Source: JBBQLG01 sp964251665 (GTDB lineage Bacteria > Bacteroidota > Bacteroidia > Cytophagales > Spirosomataceae). From it: a stretch of DNA of 64,000 nt. Position 1 is the first letter of the stretch. Every line of letters begins with the position of its first letter. A program made the position numbers and the translations under genes. Positions 1-8,985 of the stretch are shown piece by piece. The stretch covers positions 1 to 64,000 of the forward strand of contig CAXUKO010000004.1 in the NCBI GenBank assembly GCA_964251665.1. The letters run 5' to 3'. Below the pieces are notes generated by a model that saw only the letters and a program-made list of their open reading frames with translations, ran no database searches and was not told the DNA's origin.

Positions 1-740
1 CAACAAAGTTGGCACGACTCTCAACCTTTCTCAATTCCCCAACACGTTCTAAGGGTGAAACAACTATAACGGATACGGAGCATTAGTAAAGTTGTGTACT
101 TTGGAGTAGATGCTACGTGCGGTCAAGGCCGGATCAGTCCATCGCGGCCAGTATACATCCGGCTCACCGAACTATTAATAAACAGCACTGGAACCGGTGG
201 CTTTCGTGTAGTATTTTCGTTAACCTAGGTCAGGGTGGAGGCTTCATTCAATAAAGTCGCCCATTCCGTTTTAAACCCACTGAAACAGTACGTAGCCGCC
301 GAGGTAGATCGACTGTCAGCGCCCTCACCGGATTGAGGATGAATAAAAGCCAGAATTCCGTTAATATCGACAACCGCCTGTACCCGAATCGATTCAGTTA
401 GAAAACAGCTGGTTCCTTCGAACGCAGCGACGCCCTCTGTTGTACCAAGTAAGGCCGCTAACTGCCCTCCCGCCGAGCAGCCCAGTACAGCAATTTTCGT
501 GGTATCAATTCTGCACAAATTGGCATTAATCCCTAGCCAGTGAACGGCGGTTTTTAGGTCATGCACAGCTGCTGGATAAAGAGCTTCAGTGGATAGTCAC
601 TAGTCGGTCGTAAGAGCCACTTAGCCCTTTGCTATCAGTTGCTGAGCTAAAGGAATCTGCTGTGACCGGGGATAAGGTGTATCGCAAAGCGCCATAAAGA
701 GCAGAAACTAAACTGGTAACGTTACCGGGAACGATTGCGT
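1..740 (-). pseudogene. Decayed alpha/beta-hydrolase esterase (BD-FAE / pectin-acetylesterase-like), probably cut by the window edge
   Basis: Translating the minus strand in one frame gives recognisable family blocks interrupted by stops. QIPLAQQLIAKG lies near 625-660, LSTEALYPAAVHDLK near 550-595, the nucleophile elbow GCSAGGQLA near 470, and LFINSSV with GRDGLI near 130-170. In-frame stops sit at 708-710, 621-623, 600-602, 597-599, 225-227 and 123-125. Past about 115 the homology (SKVH, NAPYPL, LFHP) moves to another frame, with further stops at 64-66, 49-51 and 31-33. Several stops fall where the family has Tyr or Trp, so single substitutions explain them. No intact start was found, and the N-terminal lid is lost or scrambled. 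The intact gene would have encoded a secreted or cytosolic carbohydrate esterase. Its place beside the uronate operon suggests an abandoned pectin or xylan deacetylation step; this is inference. Confidence 0.75.
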
Positions 741-857
741 GGAAATAATACTGCGGAAAGTTGAGAAAGTGCCTAAACGCCCGTAGCCTTACGTACCATT
801 TTAACTGCCCACCGATTAAGAACGGGGTGATAAGTAGTAAAAAATCAATCAGAATCC

Positions 858-1211
858 ATGACAGCAACTGCCTTTGGGAAACAATTCGTGTCTGCCTCCG
901 ATATGCCGTGGGAGGTGGTCGGTGAGGGTGTACAGCGCAAGATTATGAGTTATGACGACAACCTGATGATGGTAGTTGTTGCCTTCGACACAGGTGGTGT
1001 TGGTGCCGTACATCAGCATGTGCATACGCAGATGAGCTACGTAGAAAGCGGTATGTTCACCATTACCATCGCCGACGAAAAACGGGTGCTCCGGGCTGGC
1101 GATGCCTTTTACATTCCGCCCAATGTATGGCATGGTGCCGAGTGCATAGAGGCTGGAACGCTGGTCGATGTGTTTACGCCCATGCGCGCCGATTTCATCC
1201 CGAACGAATAA
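858..1211 (+). CDS. kdgF: KdgF-like cupin, unsaturated uronate linearisation
   Basis: This 117-residue single-domain cupin shows the metal-binding pattern H52-x-H54-x3-Q58 followed by G65, and the second motif GDAFYIPPNVWHG with H92. Gln in place of the usual cupin Glu is typical of KdgF. KdgF speeds conversion of 4,5-unsaturated uronates, released by lyases and GH105/GH88 enzymes, into linear 5-keto-4-deoxyuronate in the cytoplasm. It lies directly upstream of a GH105 gene and opens the uronate operon. The start ATG is 858. The general cupin assignment is certain; the KdgF assignment rests on motif and context. Confidence 0.85.
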   Translation: MTATAFGKQFVSASDMPWEVVGEGVQRKIMSYDDNLMMVVVAFDTGGVGAVHQHVHTQMSYVESGMFTITIADEKRVLRAGDAFYIPPNVWHGAECIEAGTLVDVFTPMRADFIPNE

Positions 1212-1333
1212 CTTATACACGGCGGCTACATGGTAGAATCCTTACCTAAAGGCCTTTTAACGCGGTTCCCGTCTTGGTAACCAGCGCCCGCAGAAGCCGA
1301 ATACATTTTGATAACCAGCCTATTCCTGCTCCC

Positions 1334-3343
1334 ATGAACCGACCCTTTTTACCCATGCTGCTGACGGCTTTATGCCTCTCAGGTATGCTGACCCCAGCCG
1401 CATCCACATTTGCCCAGACGACGGACCGGCCCTGGTCGCAGCGCATGGCCGATTCATTTATCGCTACGCACAAGGACTCAATTGTGGTGGGTGAAAACAA
1501 AACTGCCCGCTGGGATTACGAGCAGGGGCTGATGCTTAAAGCGCTCGAACGGGTGTGGTACCGCTCCGGCGACGCTACCTATTTTACGTATATTCTGAAT
1601 GACATGAATCGGTTTGTGGAGGAGGATGGCAGCATCCGAACGTATAAAGCCGATGAATATAACAGCGATAATATAACCACGGGACGGGCACTGCTCACAC
1701 TGGCACAACAGTCGCAGCCCGGCAACGCAAAATTTCAGAAAGCCGCTTTTCGCTTGCGTCAACAACTAACCGATCAGCCCCGCACCAAGGCAGGCGGTTT
1801 CTGGCATAAAAAGCGCTATCCCAATCAGATGTGGCTCGATGGGCTGTACATGGCCGAGCCGTTTTACGCTGAATTTACAAGCTTGTACACCCCGGATGAA
1901 GCTGCACGATCGGCCAGCTTTGATGATATCGCCAAGCAGTTTGCCCTGATCGAAAAGCACCTCGTTGACCCGAAAACGGGCCTGCTTTATCATGGCTACG
2001 ACGAAAGCCGGGTGCAGAAATGGGCAAACCCACAAACGGGTCAATCACCAAATTTCTGGGGGCGGGCGATGGGCTGGTATATGATGGCACTGGTGGATGT
2101 ACTCGATTATTTTCCGACGACTCACCCGCAACGGGCCGTTCTGATTAAGGATCTACAGCGGCTGGCACCTATCCTGACTCGCTATCAGGACCCGAAAACG
2201 GGTTGCTGGTTCTTAGTAACCGATCAGGGGAATCGAAAGGGTAACTACCCCGAAGCATCGGCCTCGTGTATGTACGTATATGCCCTGGCGAAAGGTGTTC
2301 GGATGGGGTATCTCGATAAAACTCTGTTTGCTTCGGCTCAGAAAGGTTACCAGGGTATTCTGAAAACGTTCATCGAAACCGATGCCAGCGGGCAGGTTAA
2401 CCTCAACGGTACCGTAAGCGTAGGTGGTCTGGGCGGTGTCGGAACGCCGGACCGTCCCTACCGCGATGGCAGTTACGCGTATTACCTCAGCGAACCGGTT
2501 CGCAAAAACGACCTCAAAGGCGTCGGGCCGTTTATTATGGCCAGCGTTGAAATGGAGATCGCGCCGGAGTTGGGCGTTGGGGCGGGCGAAACGGTTGGGC
2601 TGGATTACTACTTCAACCATGAATTTCGTAAAGGAACTACTGGCATCCCCGGAGCACCGGATCAGGAGCGGTTTCATTATACGTGGGAAGATCGGATGCA
2701 CTCGGGATTCTGGCTTTGGGGCAATACATTCCGCGAGTTGGGTGCCCGGACAGTAGCCGTGCCAACTGCACCTACGGCCGAGTCGCTGAAGGGCGTAGAC
2801 GTATACATTATCGTTGATCCCGATACGCCCAAAGAGACAGCGAAACCCAATTATATTCAGGCTACGGACATAAAAGCCATTACCGACTGGGTAAAAGCCG
2901 GGGGCGTTCTGGTGCTGATGGCTAACGATACGGCTAACTGCGAAACAAAGCATTTTAATGAACTGGCGCAGGTATTCGGGATTCGGTTTACCGACAAGAA
3001 CCGGAATATGGTGCAGGGGAATCAGTTTGAACAGGGTCGAGTACGTATCCCGGCTAATAATGTCGTCTTTAAACACACCAAAGCGGTTTACATCAAAGAA
3101 CTGGCAACGCTGGATGTAAAGGCTCCGGCCCAAACCATTGTCTCAGAACAGCAGGATGCGGTGATTGCCGTAGCGAAAGTAGGGCGCGGAACGGTATTTG
3201 CCGTGGGTGATCCCTGGCTGTACAACGAATACACGGATGGCCGCAGGATTCCGGCGGAGTACGAAAACTTTATGGCTGGGAAAGACCTGGCAACGTGGTT
3301 GCTCGAACAGGCCCGCCATACGCCAACGGCAAAAGCCCGGTAA
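1334..3343 (+). CDS. GH105 unsaturated rhamnogalacturonyl/glucuronyl hydrolase with C-terminal DUF4350-like domain
   Basis: The start chosen is ATG 1334, because a signal peptide (MNRPFLPMLLTALC...FAQ) begins there; an in-frame codon at 1274 would add 20 residues in front of it. The product is 669 residues. Residues about 30-460 form the GH105 (alpha/alpha)6 barrel, with the MWLDGLYMA block holding the likely catalytic Asp169, then GRAMGWYMMALVD and a GGVGTPDRPYRDGSYAYY block. GH105 enzymes hydrate the double bond of unsaturated uronyl oligosaccharides made by pectate or rhamnogalacturonan lyases. Residues about 475-669 are an extra domain beginning GVDVYIIVDPDTP, resembling DUF4350/ThuA-like folds, absent from minimal GH105 proteins of roughly 370 residues. 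It is probably periplasmic, feeding the downstream cytoplasmic enzymes. Confidence 0.9.
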   Translation: MNRPFLPMLLTALCLSGMLTPAASTFAQTTDRPWSQRMADSFIATHKDSIVVGENKTARWDYEQGLMLKALERVWYRSGDATYFTYILNDMNRFVEEDGSIRTYKADEYNSDNITTGRALLTLAQQSQPGNAKFQKAAFRLRQQLTDQPRTKAGGFWHKKRYPNQMWLDGLYMAEPFYAEFTSLYTPDEAARSASFDDIAKQFALIEKHLVDPKTGLLYHGYDESRVQKWANPQTGQSPNFWGRAMGWYMMALVDVLDYFPTTHPQRAVLIKDLQRLAPILTRYQDPKTGCWFLVTDQGNRKGNYPEASASCMYVYALAKGVRMGYLDKTLFASAQKGYQGILKTFIETDASGQVNLNGTVSVGGLGGVGTPDRPYRDGSYAYYLSEPVRKNDLKGVGPFIMASVEMEIAPELGVGAGETVGLDYYFNHEFRKGTTGIPGAPDQERFHYTWEDRMHSGFWLWGNTFRELGARTVAVPTAPTAESLKGVDVYIIVDPDTPKETAKPNYIQATDIKAITDWVKAGGVLVLMANDTANCETKHFNELAQVFGIRFTDKNRNMVQGNQFEQGRVRIPANNVVFKHTKAVYIKELATLDVKAPAQTIVSEQQDAVIAVAKVGRGTVFAVGDPWLYNEYTDGRRIPAEYENFMAGKDLATWLLEQARHTPTAKAR

Positions 3344-3368
3344 TAATCAAGACATAAAACCACTGTAA

Positions 3369-4139
3369 ATGCGTGTTCTTTCTTCATTCGATCTGACCGG
3401 CAAAGTCGCTGTAGTGACGGGTTGCAACCGGGGGATTGGTAAGTCAATGGCTATCGGTCTGGCCGAAGCCGGAGCCAATATTATCGGCGTTTCGGCCTCA
3501 CTGGCCCTGCACGATAGCGATGTCGAGCGGGCCGTCCGGGCGCTGGGCCGTTCATTTACAGCCTATCAGGCCGATTTTGGCCAGCGCGATCAGGTGTTGA
3601 CTTTTGCTAAACAGGTCCGGGCTGATTTTCCCAAAATCGACATTCTTATTAACAATGCCGGTACCATCCGGCGGCAACCCGCTGCCGAACATGCCGACGA
3701 AATCTGGGACGAAGTGCTGGCCATTAACCTCGACGCACCGTTTCTGCTGGCTCGTGAAATGGGCCGTGATATGCTGGCTAATGGCTCTGGCAAGATCATT
3801 TTTACGGCCTCGCTGCTCACCTTTCAGGGTGGCATTACAGTGCCGGGCTACGCAGCCAGTAAAGGCGCCATTGGCAGTCTGGTGAAAGCCCTGGCCAATG
3901 AATGGGCTGGTCGGGGCGTGAACGTCAACGCGATTGCGCCGGGCTATATCGCCACCGACAATACCACAGCGCTCCGCAACGACCCCACCCGGAGTGAGTC
4001 GATTTTAGGTCGTATCCCGGCCGGGCGCTGGGGCGAATCTGACGACTTTAAAGGGCCGGCTGTCTTTCTGGCCTCCGCAGCAGCCGATTATGTACACGGT
4101 ACGATTCTGACGGTCGATGGTGGCTGGATGGGCCGGTAG
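3369..4139 (+). CDS. kduD: 2-dehydro-3-deoxy-D-gluconate 5-dehydrogenase (KduD), SDR family
   Basis: This 256-residue short-chain dehydrogenase has the NAD-binding motif GCNRGIG near residue 19, the NNAG block (ILINNAGTIRR), the catalytic Ser region (FTASLLTFQGG) and YAASKGA with the catalytic Tyr and Lys. The C-terminal GTILTVDGGWMGR is typical of KduD. The enzyme reduces 2,5-diketo-3-deoxygluconate to KDG, the last reductive step for unsaturated uronates. It starts 25 bases after the GH105 stop and ends 20 bases before uxaB. Its usual partner isomerase kduI is not in the window. Confidence 0.9.
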   Translation: MRVLSSFDLTGKVAVVTGCNRGIGKSMAIGLAEAGANIIGVSASLALHDSDVERAVRALGRSFTAYQADFGQRDQVLTFAKQVRADFPKIDILINNAGTIRRQPAAEHADEIWDEVLAINLDAPFLLAREMGRDMLANGSGKIIFTASLLTFQGGITVPGYAASKGAIGSLVKALANEWAGRGVNVNAIAPGYIATDNTTALRNDPTRSESILGRIPAGRWGESDDFKGPAVFLASAAADYVHGTILTVDGGWMGR

Positions 4140-4159
4140 TTCTATAAATTTCAGTAGGC

Positions 4160-5704
4160 ATGACTCAATTATCCCAACAGTACCTGCAAACCCATACCGT
4201 TGCCGATGCGGTCAGCGTACCCGACGCCCGGTTGTATCAACTGCCGGAGCGGGTGCTGCAATTTGGTACGGGCGTTCTGCTCCGGGGGCTAACCGATTAC
4301 CTGATCGACAAAGCGAACCGGCGGGGTATATTCAATGGCCGCATTGTGGTGGTGAAGTCGACGGGTGGGAGTGACAACCTGGCGTTCGACCGGCAGGATA
4401 GCCTTTACACGCTCTGTGTCAGGGGCGTCGAACTGGATCAGCGCGTAGAGGAAAACATCATTTGTTCGGCCATCAGCCGCGTGCTATCCGCAAAAACGGA
4501 GTGGGCTGATGTACTTCGGTTTGCGGCTACCCCCGATTTAGCGGTAGTGATTTCCAATACGACCGAAGTGGGTATTCAACTGGTAGATGACGACATTCGG
4601 GAGGCACCACCGGTATCCTTTCCCGGTAAGTTGCTGGCCGTGTTGCACGCCCGGTATCAGGCGTTTAACGGCGCAGCAGACAAGGGCTTGGTTATCGTCC
4701 CGACTGAACTTATCCCTGAAAACGGCACTAAACTCCGGGCCATCGTGCTGGAACTCGCCCGCCGTAACGCACTGGATAGCCACTGCATCAACTGGCTCGA
4801 AACCGCCAACACATTCTGCAACTCACTCGTTGACCGGATCGTACCGGGCCAACCCGATATAATTACCCGGCAAGCTCTAACCGAACAGTTTGGTTACGAA
4901 GACGATCTGCTGATTATTTCAGAAGCCTACCGGCTCTGGGCCATCGAGGGAAATGCAGCCGTGCAGAACGTGCTTTCGTTTCAGGCGGCTGACGAGGGCG
5001 TTGTTATCCAGCCGAATATTGAGTTGTTCCGCGAGTTAAAACTGCGTTTGCTGAACGGTACGCACACGCTTAGTTGCGGATTGGCGGTGCTGTGCGGCTT
5101 TGAAACGGTTTCAGCGTCGCTGGACGATGAGGGAATGCATTCCTTCATCCGCAATCTGATGCTGGACGATTTAGTGCCGGGCATTCCCTACGCCGTAGAC
5201 GATGAAGTGGCCCAACGCTTCGGTCAGCAGGTACTCGACCGGTTTCGAAACCCGTATATCGAACACCGCTGGTTGTCAATCACCATGCAGTACAGTGCTA
5301 AAATGCGGCTGCGCAACGTACCAACGCTGCTGCATTATTACCAGCAGCGGCCGGGCAGCGTTCCGCAGTACATAGCCCTGGGGTTTGCGGGGTACCTGCT
5401 GTTTATGCGGGCCAGCCATCGGCAGGAGGAGGATTGGTTTGGTGAGCTAAACGGCCGGGATTACCTCATTCAGGATAATCAGGCGGCTTATTTTGCTGAC
5501 CTCTGGGCGCGGCTCACGCCCGACGAAGTGACGACAACCGTTTTGCAGAATACAACTTTGTGGGAACATGATCTGACCGAGCTGCCGGGTTTCACTGATG
5601 CCGTGAGCCGGTACGTAAACGCGATGATAACCAGCGGTGTCAGCCAAACCGTGGCCCTGTTCCTGAATAAAAAAGAGGGCCAACCGGTCGGGATAACCGG
5701 GTAA
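4160..5704 (+). CDS. uxaB: Tagaturonate reductase (altronate oxidoreductase)
   Basis: The 514-residue product belongs to the polyol/mannitol dehydrogenase family. Its N-terminal block VLQFGTGVLLRGL followed by DYLIDKANRRGIFNGRIVVVKS is characteristic of UxaB, and LRLLNGTHTLSCGLAVLCGFETV marks the C-terminal substrate domain. It reduces tagaturonate to altronate with NADH in the cytoplasm. It stands between kduD and uxaC, so the operon serves intact galacturonate as well as unsaturated uronates. The next enzyme of the route, altronate dehydratase (uxaA), is not found here. Fructuronate reductase is a less likely alternative. Confidence 0.9.
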   Translation: MTQLSQQYLQTHTVADAVSVPDARLYQLPERVLQFGTGVLLRGLTDYLIDKANRRGIFNGRIVVVKSTGGSDNLAFDRQDSLYTLCVRGVELDQRVEENIICSAISRVLSAKTEWADVLRFAATPDLAVVISNTTEVGIQLVDDDIREAPPVSFPGKLLAVLHARYQAFNGAADKGLVIVPTELIPENGTKLRAIVLELARRNALDSHCINWLETANTFCNSLVDRIVPGQPDIITRQALTEQFGYEDDLLIISEAYRLWAIEGNAAVQNVLSFQAADEGVVIQPNIELFRELKLRLLNGTHTLSCGLAVLCGFETVSASLDDEGMHSFIRNLMLDDLVPGIPYAVDDEVAQRFGQQVLDRFRNPYIEHRWLSITMQYSAKMRLRNVPTLLHYYQQRPGSVPQYIALGFAGYLLFMRASHRQEEDWFGELNGRDYLIQDNQAAYFADLWARLTPDEVTTTVLQNTTLWEHDLTELPGFTDAVSRYVNAMITSGVSQTVALFLNKKEGQPVGITG

Positions 5705-5772
5705 TGTAGCGTATTTCATTGTTTTACATGGTCGGGCGACCCAATCTGCCTGCCAGCTTACCCAGTCAGTTT

Positions 5773-7275
5773 ATGAAACCATTTTTGAACGAAGACTTTC
5801 TTCTGCAAACCGAGGCCGCGCGTGAACTATACCATCAGTACGCGAAGCAGATGCCTATTATTGACTACCATTGTCACTTGCCGCCCGATCAGATTGCTGC
5901 CGATAAACAGTTTGGCAACCTGACGCAGGCCTGGCTTTACGGCGACCATTATAAGTGGCGGGCCATGCGTGCCAACGGCGTAAACGAAAGCTACTGCACC
6001 GGTGACCAGCCTGATGCCGACAAATTTGTGAAGTGGGCCGAAACCGTGCCGTATACCATGCGTAACCCGCTGTATCACTGGACGCATCTTGAGTTGCAGC
6101 GGTATTTCGGCGTAACTGAACTGCTGGATGGCAACAGTGCCCGGCGCATTTATGACCAGTGCAATGAGCAACTGAACACGCCCGATTTTACGGTACGGCC
6201 CCTGCTCCAAAAAATGAATGTGCGCATCGTCTGTACCACTGACGATCCTACCGATTCGCTCGAATACCACCGGCAGTTGCTCACCGAACAGGCGGCTGGC
6301 TCGGGGTTTCCTGTCCGGGTGCTGCCCGCCTTCCGGCCCGATAAAGCGATGGCGATTGACGATACCCCTGCCTTTAACCAGTATCTGAACCGGCTCGAAG
6401 CGGCTGCGGACGTGTCGATTGGTATCTTTGATGAGTTACTGATGGCCTTGCGCAACCGGCACGATTACTTTGCCGATATGGGCTGTAGGCTTTCGGATCA
6501 CGGTCTGGAGCACATTTACGCTGATCCGTACCGGGATGCCGATATTCAGGCTTATTTTGCCAGAGTTCGCCGGGGTGAATCGCTGACGGCTTCCGAAAGC
6601 GGGCAGTTCAAATCAGCGATGCTTGTCTATCTGGCCGAGATGGATCACGAAAAAGGCTGGACGCAACAGTTTCACCTCGGTGCCCTGCGCAATAACAACG
6701 CCCGGATGTTGCGGCAACTCGGCCCCGATACCGGCTGGGACTCCATCGGCGACTTCCAGCAGGCGCAGGCTTTATCGGCGTTTTTGAGTCGGCTCGATTC
6801 GGGTGATAAATTGGCCAAAACCGTTATTTACAACCTGAACCCGGCCGATAACGAAGTGATCGCCACGATGGCGGGCAACTTTAACGACGGATCAGTGGCG
6901 GGTAAGGTACAATTCGGGTCCGGCTGGTGGTTTCTGGATCAGAAAAAGGGTATGGAAGCGCAGATGGATACGCTATCGAATATGGGCTTAATCAGCCGCT
7001 TTGTGGGCATGCTCACCGATTCGCGTAGTTTTCTGTCGTACCCGCGTCACGAATATTTCCGGCGGGTACTCTGCAACCTGTTCGGCAATGACATTACCAA
7101 TGGCGAGTTGCCCAACGACATGAAGTGGATTGGGAAGCTCGTGCAAAACATCTGTTACAACAACGCAAACGAGTATTTTGGATTTGAAGACGAAAAAGGT
7201 AGTCACCTTCGGCGAAGTAATGATGCGGCTGTCGCCCCCGCTGAATTATCGCTTGGTGCAGGCCAGCGGGCTTGA
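5773..7275 (+). CDS. uxaC: Uronate (glucuronate/galacturonate) isomerase
   Basis: The start at ATG 5773 fits the family N-terminus (MKPFLNEDFLLQT), rather than the in-frame codon 54 bases upstream. The amidohydrolase-type metal site is seen as DYHCHLPP, and the family blocks WAETVPYTMRNPLYHWTHLE and TDDP also appear. It isomerises galacturonate to tagaturonate and glucuronate to fructuronate. Family proteins usually end soon after the NICYNNANEYFGF stretch. Here the frame runs on for about 30 low-similarity residues to 7275, overlapping kdgK by about 98 bases, so the normal stop may have been lost (see findings). Confidence 0.9.
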   Translation: MKPFLNEDFLLQTEAARELYHQYAKQMPIIDYHCHLPPDQIAADKQFGNLTQAWLYGDHYKWRAMRANGVNESYCTGDQPDADKFVKWAETVPYTMRNPLYHWTHLELQRYFGVTELLDGNSARRIYDQCNEQLNTPDFTVRPLLQKMNVRIVCTTDDPTDSLEYHRQLLTEQAAGSGFPVRVLPAFRPDKAMAIDDTPAFNQYLNRLEAAADVSIGIFDELLMALRNRHDYFADMGCRLSDHGLEHIYADPYRDADIQAYFARVRRGESLTASESGQFKSAMLVYLAEMDHEKGWTQQFHLGALRNNNARMLRQLGPDTGWDSIGDFQQAQALSAFLSRLDSGDKLAKTVIYNLNPADNEVIATMAGNFNDGSVAGKVQFGSGWWFLDQKKGMEAQMDTLSNMGLISRFVGMLTDSRSFLSYPRHEYFRRVLCNLFGNDITNGELPNDMKWIGKLVQNICYNNANEYFGFEDEKGSHLRRSNDAAVAPAELSLGAGQRA

Positions 7276-8203
7276 CATAACGTACGGTGGGGGAGAAGCT
7301 AACGTATCGGCGTCGCTGGCCCGGCTCGGTATTTCAGCGGAACACGTAACCTGCTTTCCGGCCAATGAACTGGGGCAGGCAGCGGCCAATCACTTGCAGC
7401 AGTATGGGGTCAGTATGGCCCATACTGTGTTTCAGGGTGATCGGCTGGGGTTATATTTTCTGGAATCCGGTGCATCCGTGCGGGCCAGTAAAATTGTGTA
7501 TGATCGGGCGGGCTCTGCCTTCGCCCAACTCAACCCCGGTGATTTTGACTGGGACGCGATTTTAGATGGAGCACACTGGTTTCACTGGACGGGTATTACA
7601 CCGGCTATTTCTGCTTCTGCTGCTGTAGCCTGTGCCGATGCCATTAAAGCCGCGCGTCGGCTGGGTGTAACGGTGAGTGCCGATGTTAACTACCGGCGCA
7701 ACCTCTGGCAGTATGGGCAAACGGCGCAGGCTGTAATGCCTGATTTGGTAGCCGGTTGCGACGTGGTTGTTTGCGCCGAAAACGATGCCGACGATCTGTT
7801 CGGAATTCAGCCGGATTCCGGGGCGACTGATTCATTTGCGTCGATGTCAGCGCATTTAATAGACCGGTTTCCGACTATTCGGCAGGTCATTACAACCCGT
7901 CGGGAAACGCTCAGTGCTTCGCATAATCAGTTGCGTGGACTGTCGTATGGAGCGAATGGGCAACGAATCGAAACACCGACGTATGACGTAGTACCCATCG
8001 TAGACAGGATTGGTGGTGGAGACGCGTTTATGGCTGGCTTTGTGTATGGTTCGTTTGCCTACGAAACTGTCGATGAAGCCCTCCGTTGTGGCGTGGCCGC
8101 TTCGGTACTGAAACATAGTATTCACGGCGACATCAACCTCGCCACTGTTGACGAAATCGAAGCAGTTATGAACGGTAATACGTCCGGGCGGCTGCTTAGA
8201 TAA
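7178..8203 (+). CDS. kdgK: 2-dehydro-3-deoxygluconokinase, PfkB family
   Basis: The product is a ribokinase/PfkB-family sugar kinase with the N-terminal block KKVVTFGEVMMRLSPP, the YGGGEANVSASLARLG substrate block, and the C-terminal anion-hole motif DRIGGGDAFMAGFVYG with the catalytic Asp. It phosphorylates KDG to KDPG. The start is uncertain. An ATG at 7130 would place 146 bases inside uxaC. The family N-terminus begins just before KKVV, where only TTG codons (7178, 7184) are available; the next ATG, at about 7214, would remove the first strand. TTG 7178 is used here as the best guess. Confidence 0.88.
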   Translation: MDLKTKKVVTFGEVMMRLSPPLNYRLVQASGLDITYGGGEANVSASLARLGISAEHVTCFPANELGQAAANHLQQYGVSMAHTVFQGDRLGLYFLESGASVRASKIVYDRAGSAFAQLNPGDFDWDAILDGAHWFHWTGITPAISASAAVACADAIKAARRLGVTVSADVNYRRNLWQYGQTAQAVMPDLVAGCDVVVCAENDADDLFGIQPDSGATDSFASMSAHLIDRFPTIRQVITTRRETLSASHNQLRGLSYGANGQRIETPTYDVVPIVDRIGGGDAFMAGFVYGSFAYETVDEALRCGVAASVLKHSIHGDINLATVDEIEAVMNGNTSGRLLR

Positions 8204-8216
8204 CATCTACCCTCAA

Positions 8217-8280
8217 CCCCTGGAGGGGGCTTTACTGGATTAAGTACTGGTATCCAAGCTAATAAAGCCCCCTCCAGGGG
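8217..8280. repeat. Palindromic intergenic repeat between kdgK and eda
   Basis: The 18-nt arms 8217-8234 (CCCCTGGAGGGGGCTTTA) and 8263-8280 are exact reverse complements, separated by a 28-nt loop and followed by a G-rich tail (8277-8290). It lies in the only sizeable gap of the uronate operon and lacks a trailing T-run on the plus strand, so it looks more like a REP/MITE-type palindrome or mRNA-stabilising stem than a strong terminator. Confidence 0.75.
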
Positions 8281-8319
8281 GGGTGGGGGTAATGAAACTA
8301 CAGAAACGACAAACTTCCT

Positions 8320-8985
8320 ATGCCCGCTTTTGCAAAAAACACCATTCTCGACCTCTGCCGGAATTATCCCATCGTGCCGGTTTTTTACCACGGCGATGCC
8401 GATCACGCCAAAGCTATCGTGAAAGCCTGCTACGATGGGGGGATGCGGGTATTCGAGTTTACGAACCGGGGCGAAGCCGCCCGTGCAGTCTTCGCCAAAC
8501 TGGTGCCATTTGTACGGGCACAGTGCCCCGACCTGGCTCTTGGTATCGGTACCATTCTGACCCCGGCATCAGCGGAAGAGTTTATCGAACTCGGTGCTGA
8601 TTTTGTCGTGCAACCCGTCACGACGGCGGCTGTTGCCGATGTGTGCCGCGAACGAAACGTGGCCTGGATGCCCGCCGGAGCCACGCTGAATGAGATTTAT
8701 CAGGCCACCCAGCTTGGCGCAGACGTGGTAAAAGTATTTCCTGGTAATGTGGTTGGCCCGGGCTTTATCAAAGCCATCAAAGGCCCGATGCCGCAACTGA
8801 ACCTGATGGTAACCGGGGGCGTAGAACCCACCGAAGCCAGCCTGACCGAGTGGTTCCGGGCGGGGGTGCTGTGCGTGGGTATGGGCTCACAACTGTTTGC
8901 CGGCGACCCGTCGCCCGAAGCACTGACCACCCGCGTGGCTCAACTAATGACCATTGTTCACCCTTATCTTCCTAAACCCGTATGA
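8320..8985 (+). CDS. eda: KDPG / 4-hydroxy-2-oxoglutarate aldolase
   Basis: The 221-residue class I aldolase shows EFTNRG (general-acid Glu region), LGIGTILT, the VQPVTT block, WMPAGATLNE and VKVFPGN, whose Lys forms the Schiff base, then MVTGGVEPT. It cleaves KDPG to pyruvate and glyceraldehyde-3-phosphate, the last step of the hexuronate route encoded upstream. It follows kdgK across the 8217-8280 palindrome and its 3' end overlaps exuT by 4 bases, which indicates translational coupling. Confidence 0.92.
   Translation: MPAFAKNTILDLCRNYPIVPVFYHGDADHAKAIVKACYDGGMRVFEFTNRGEAARAVFAKLVPFVRAQCPDLALGIGTILTPASAEEFIELGADFVVQPVTTAAVADVCRERNVAWMPAGATLNEIYQATQLGADVVKVFPGNVVGPGFIKAIKGPMPQLNLMVTGGVEPTEASLTEWFRAGVLCVGMGSQLFAGDPSPEALTTRVAQLMTIVHPYLPKPV

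Noticed and set aside
849..1220. Minus-strand frame opposite kdgF
   Set aside because: It lacks motifs, while the plus-strand cupin has all metal-binding residues.
2213..3133. 306-residue minus-strand frame
   Set aside because: It is antisense to the GH105 gene and has no recognisable motif.
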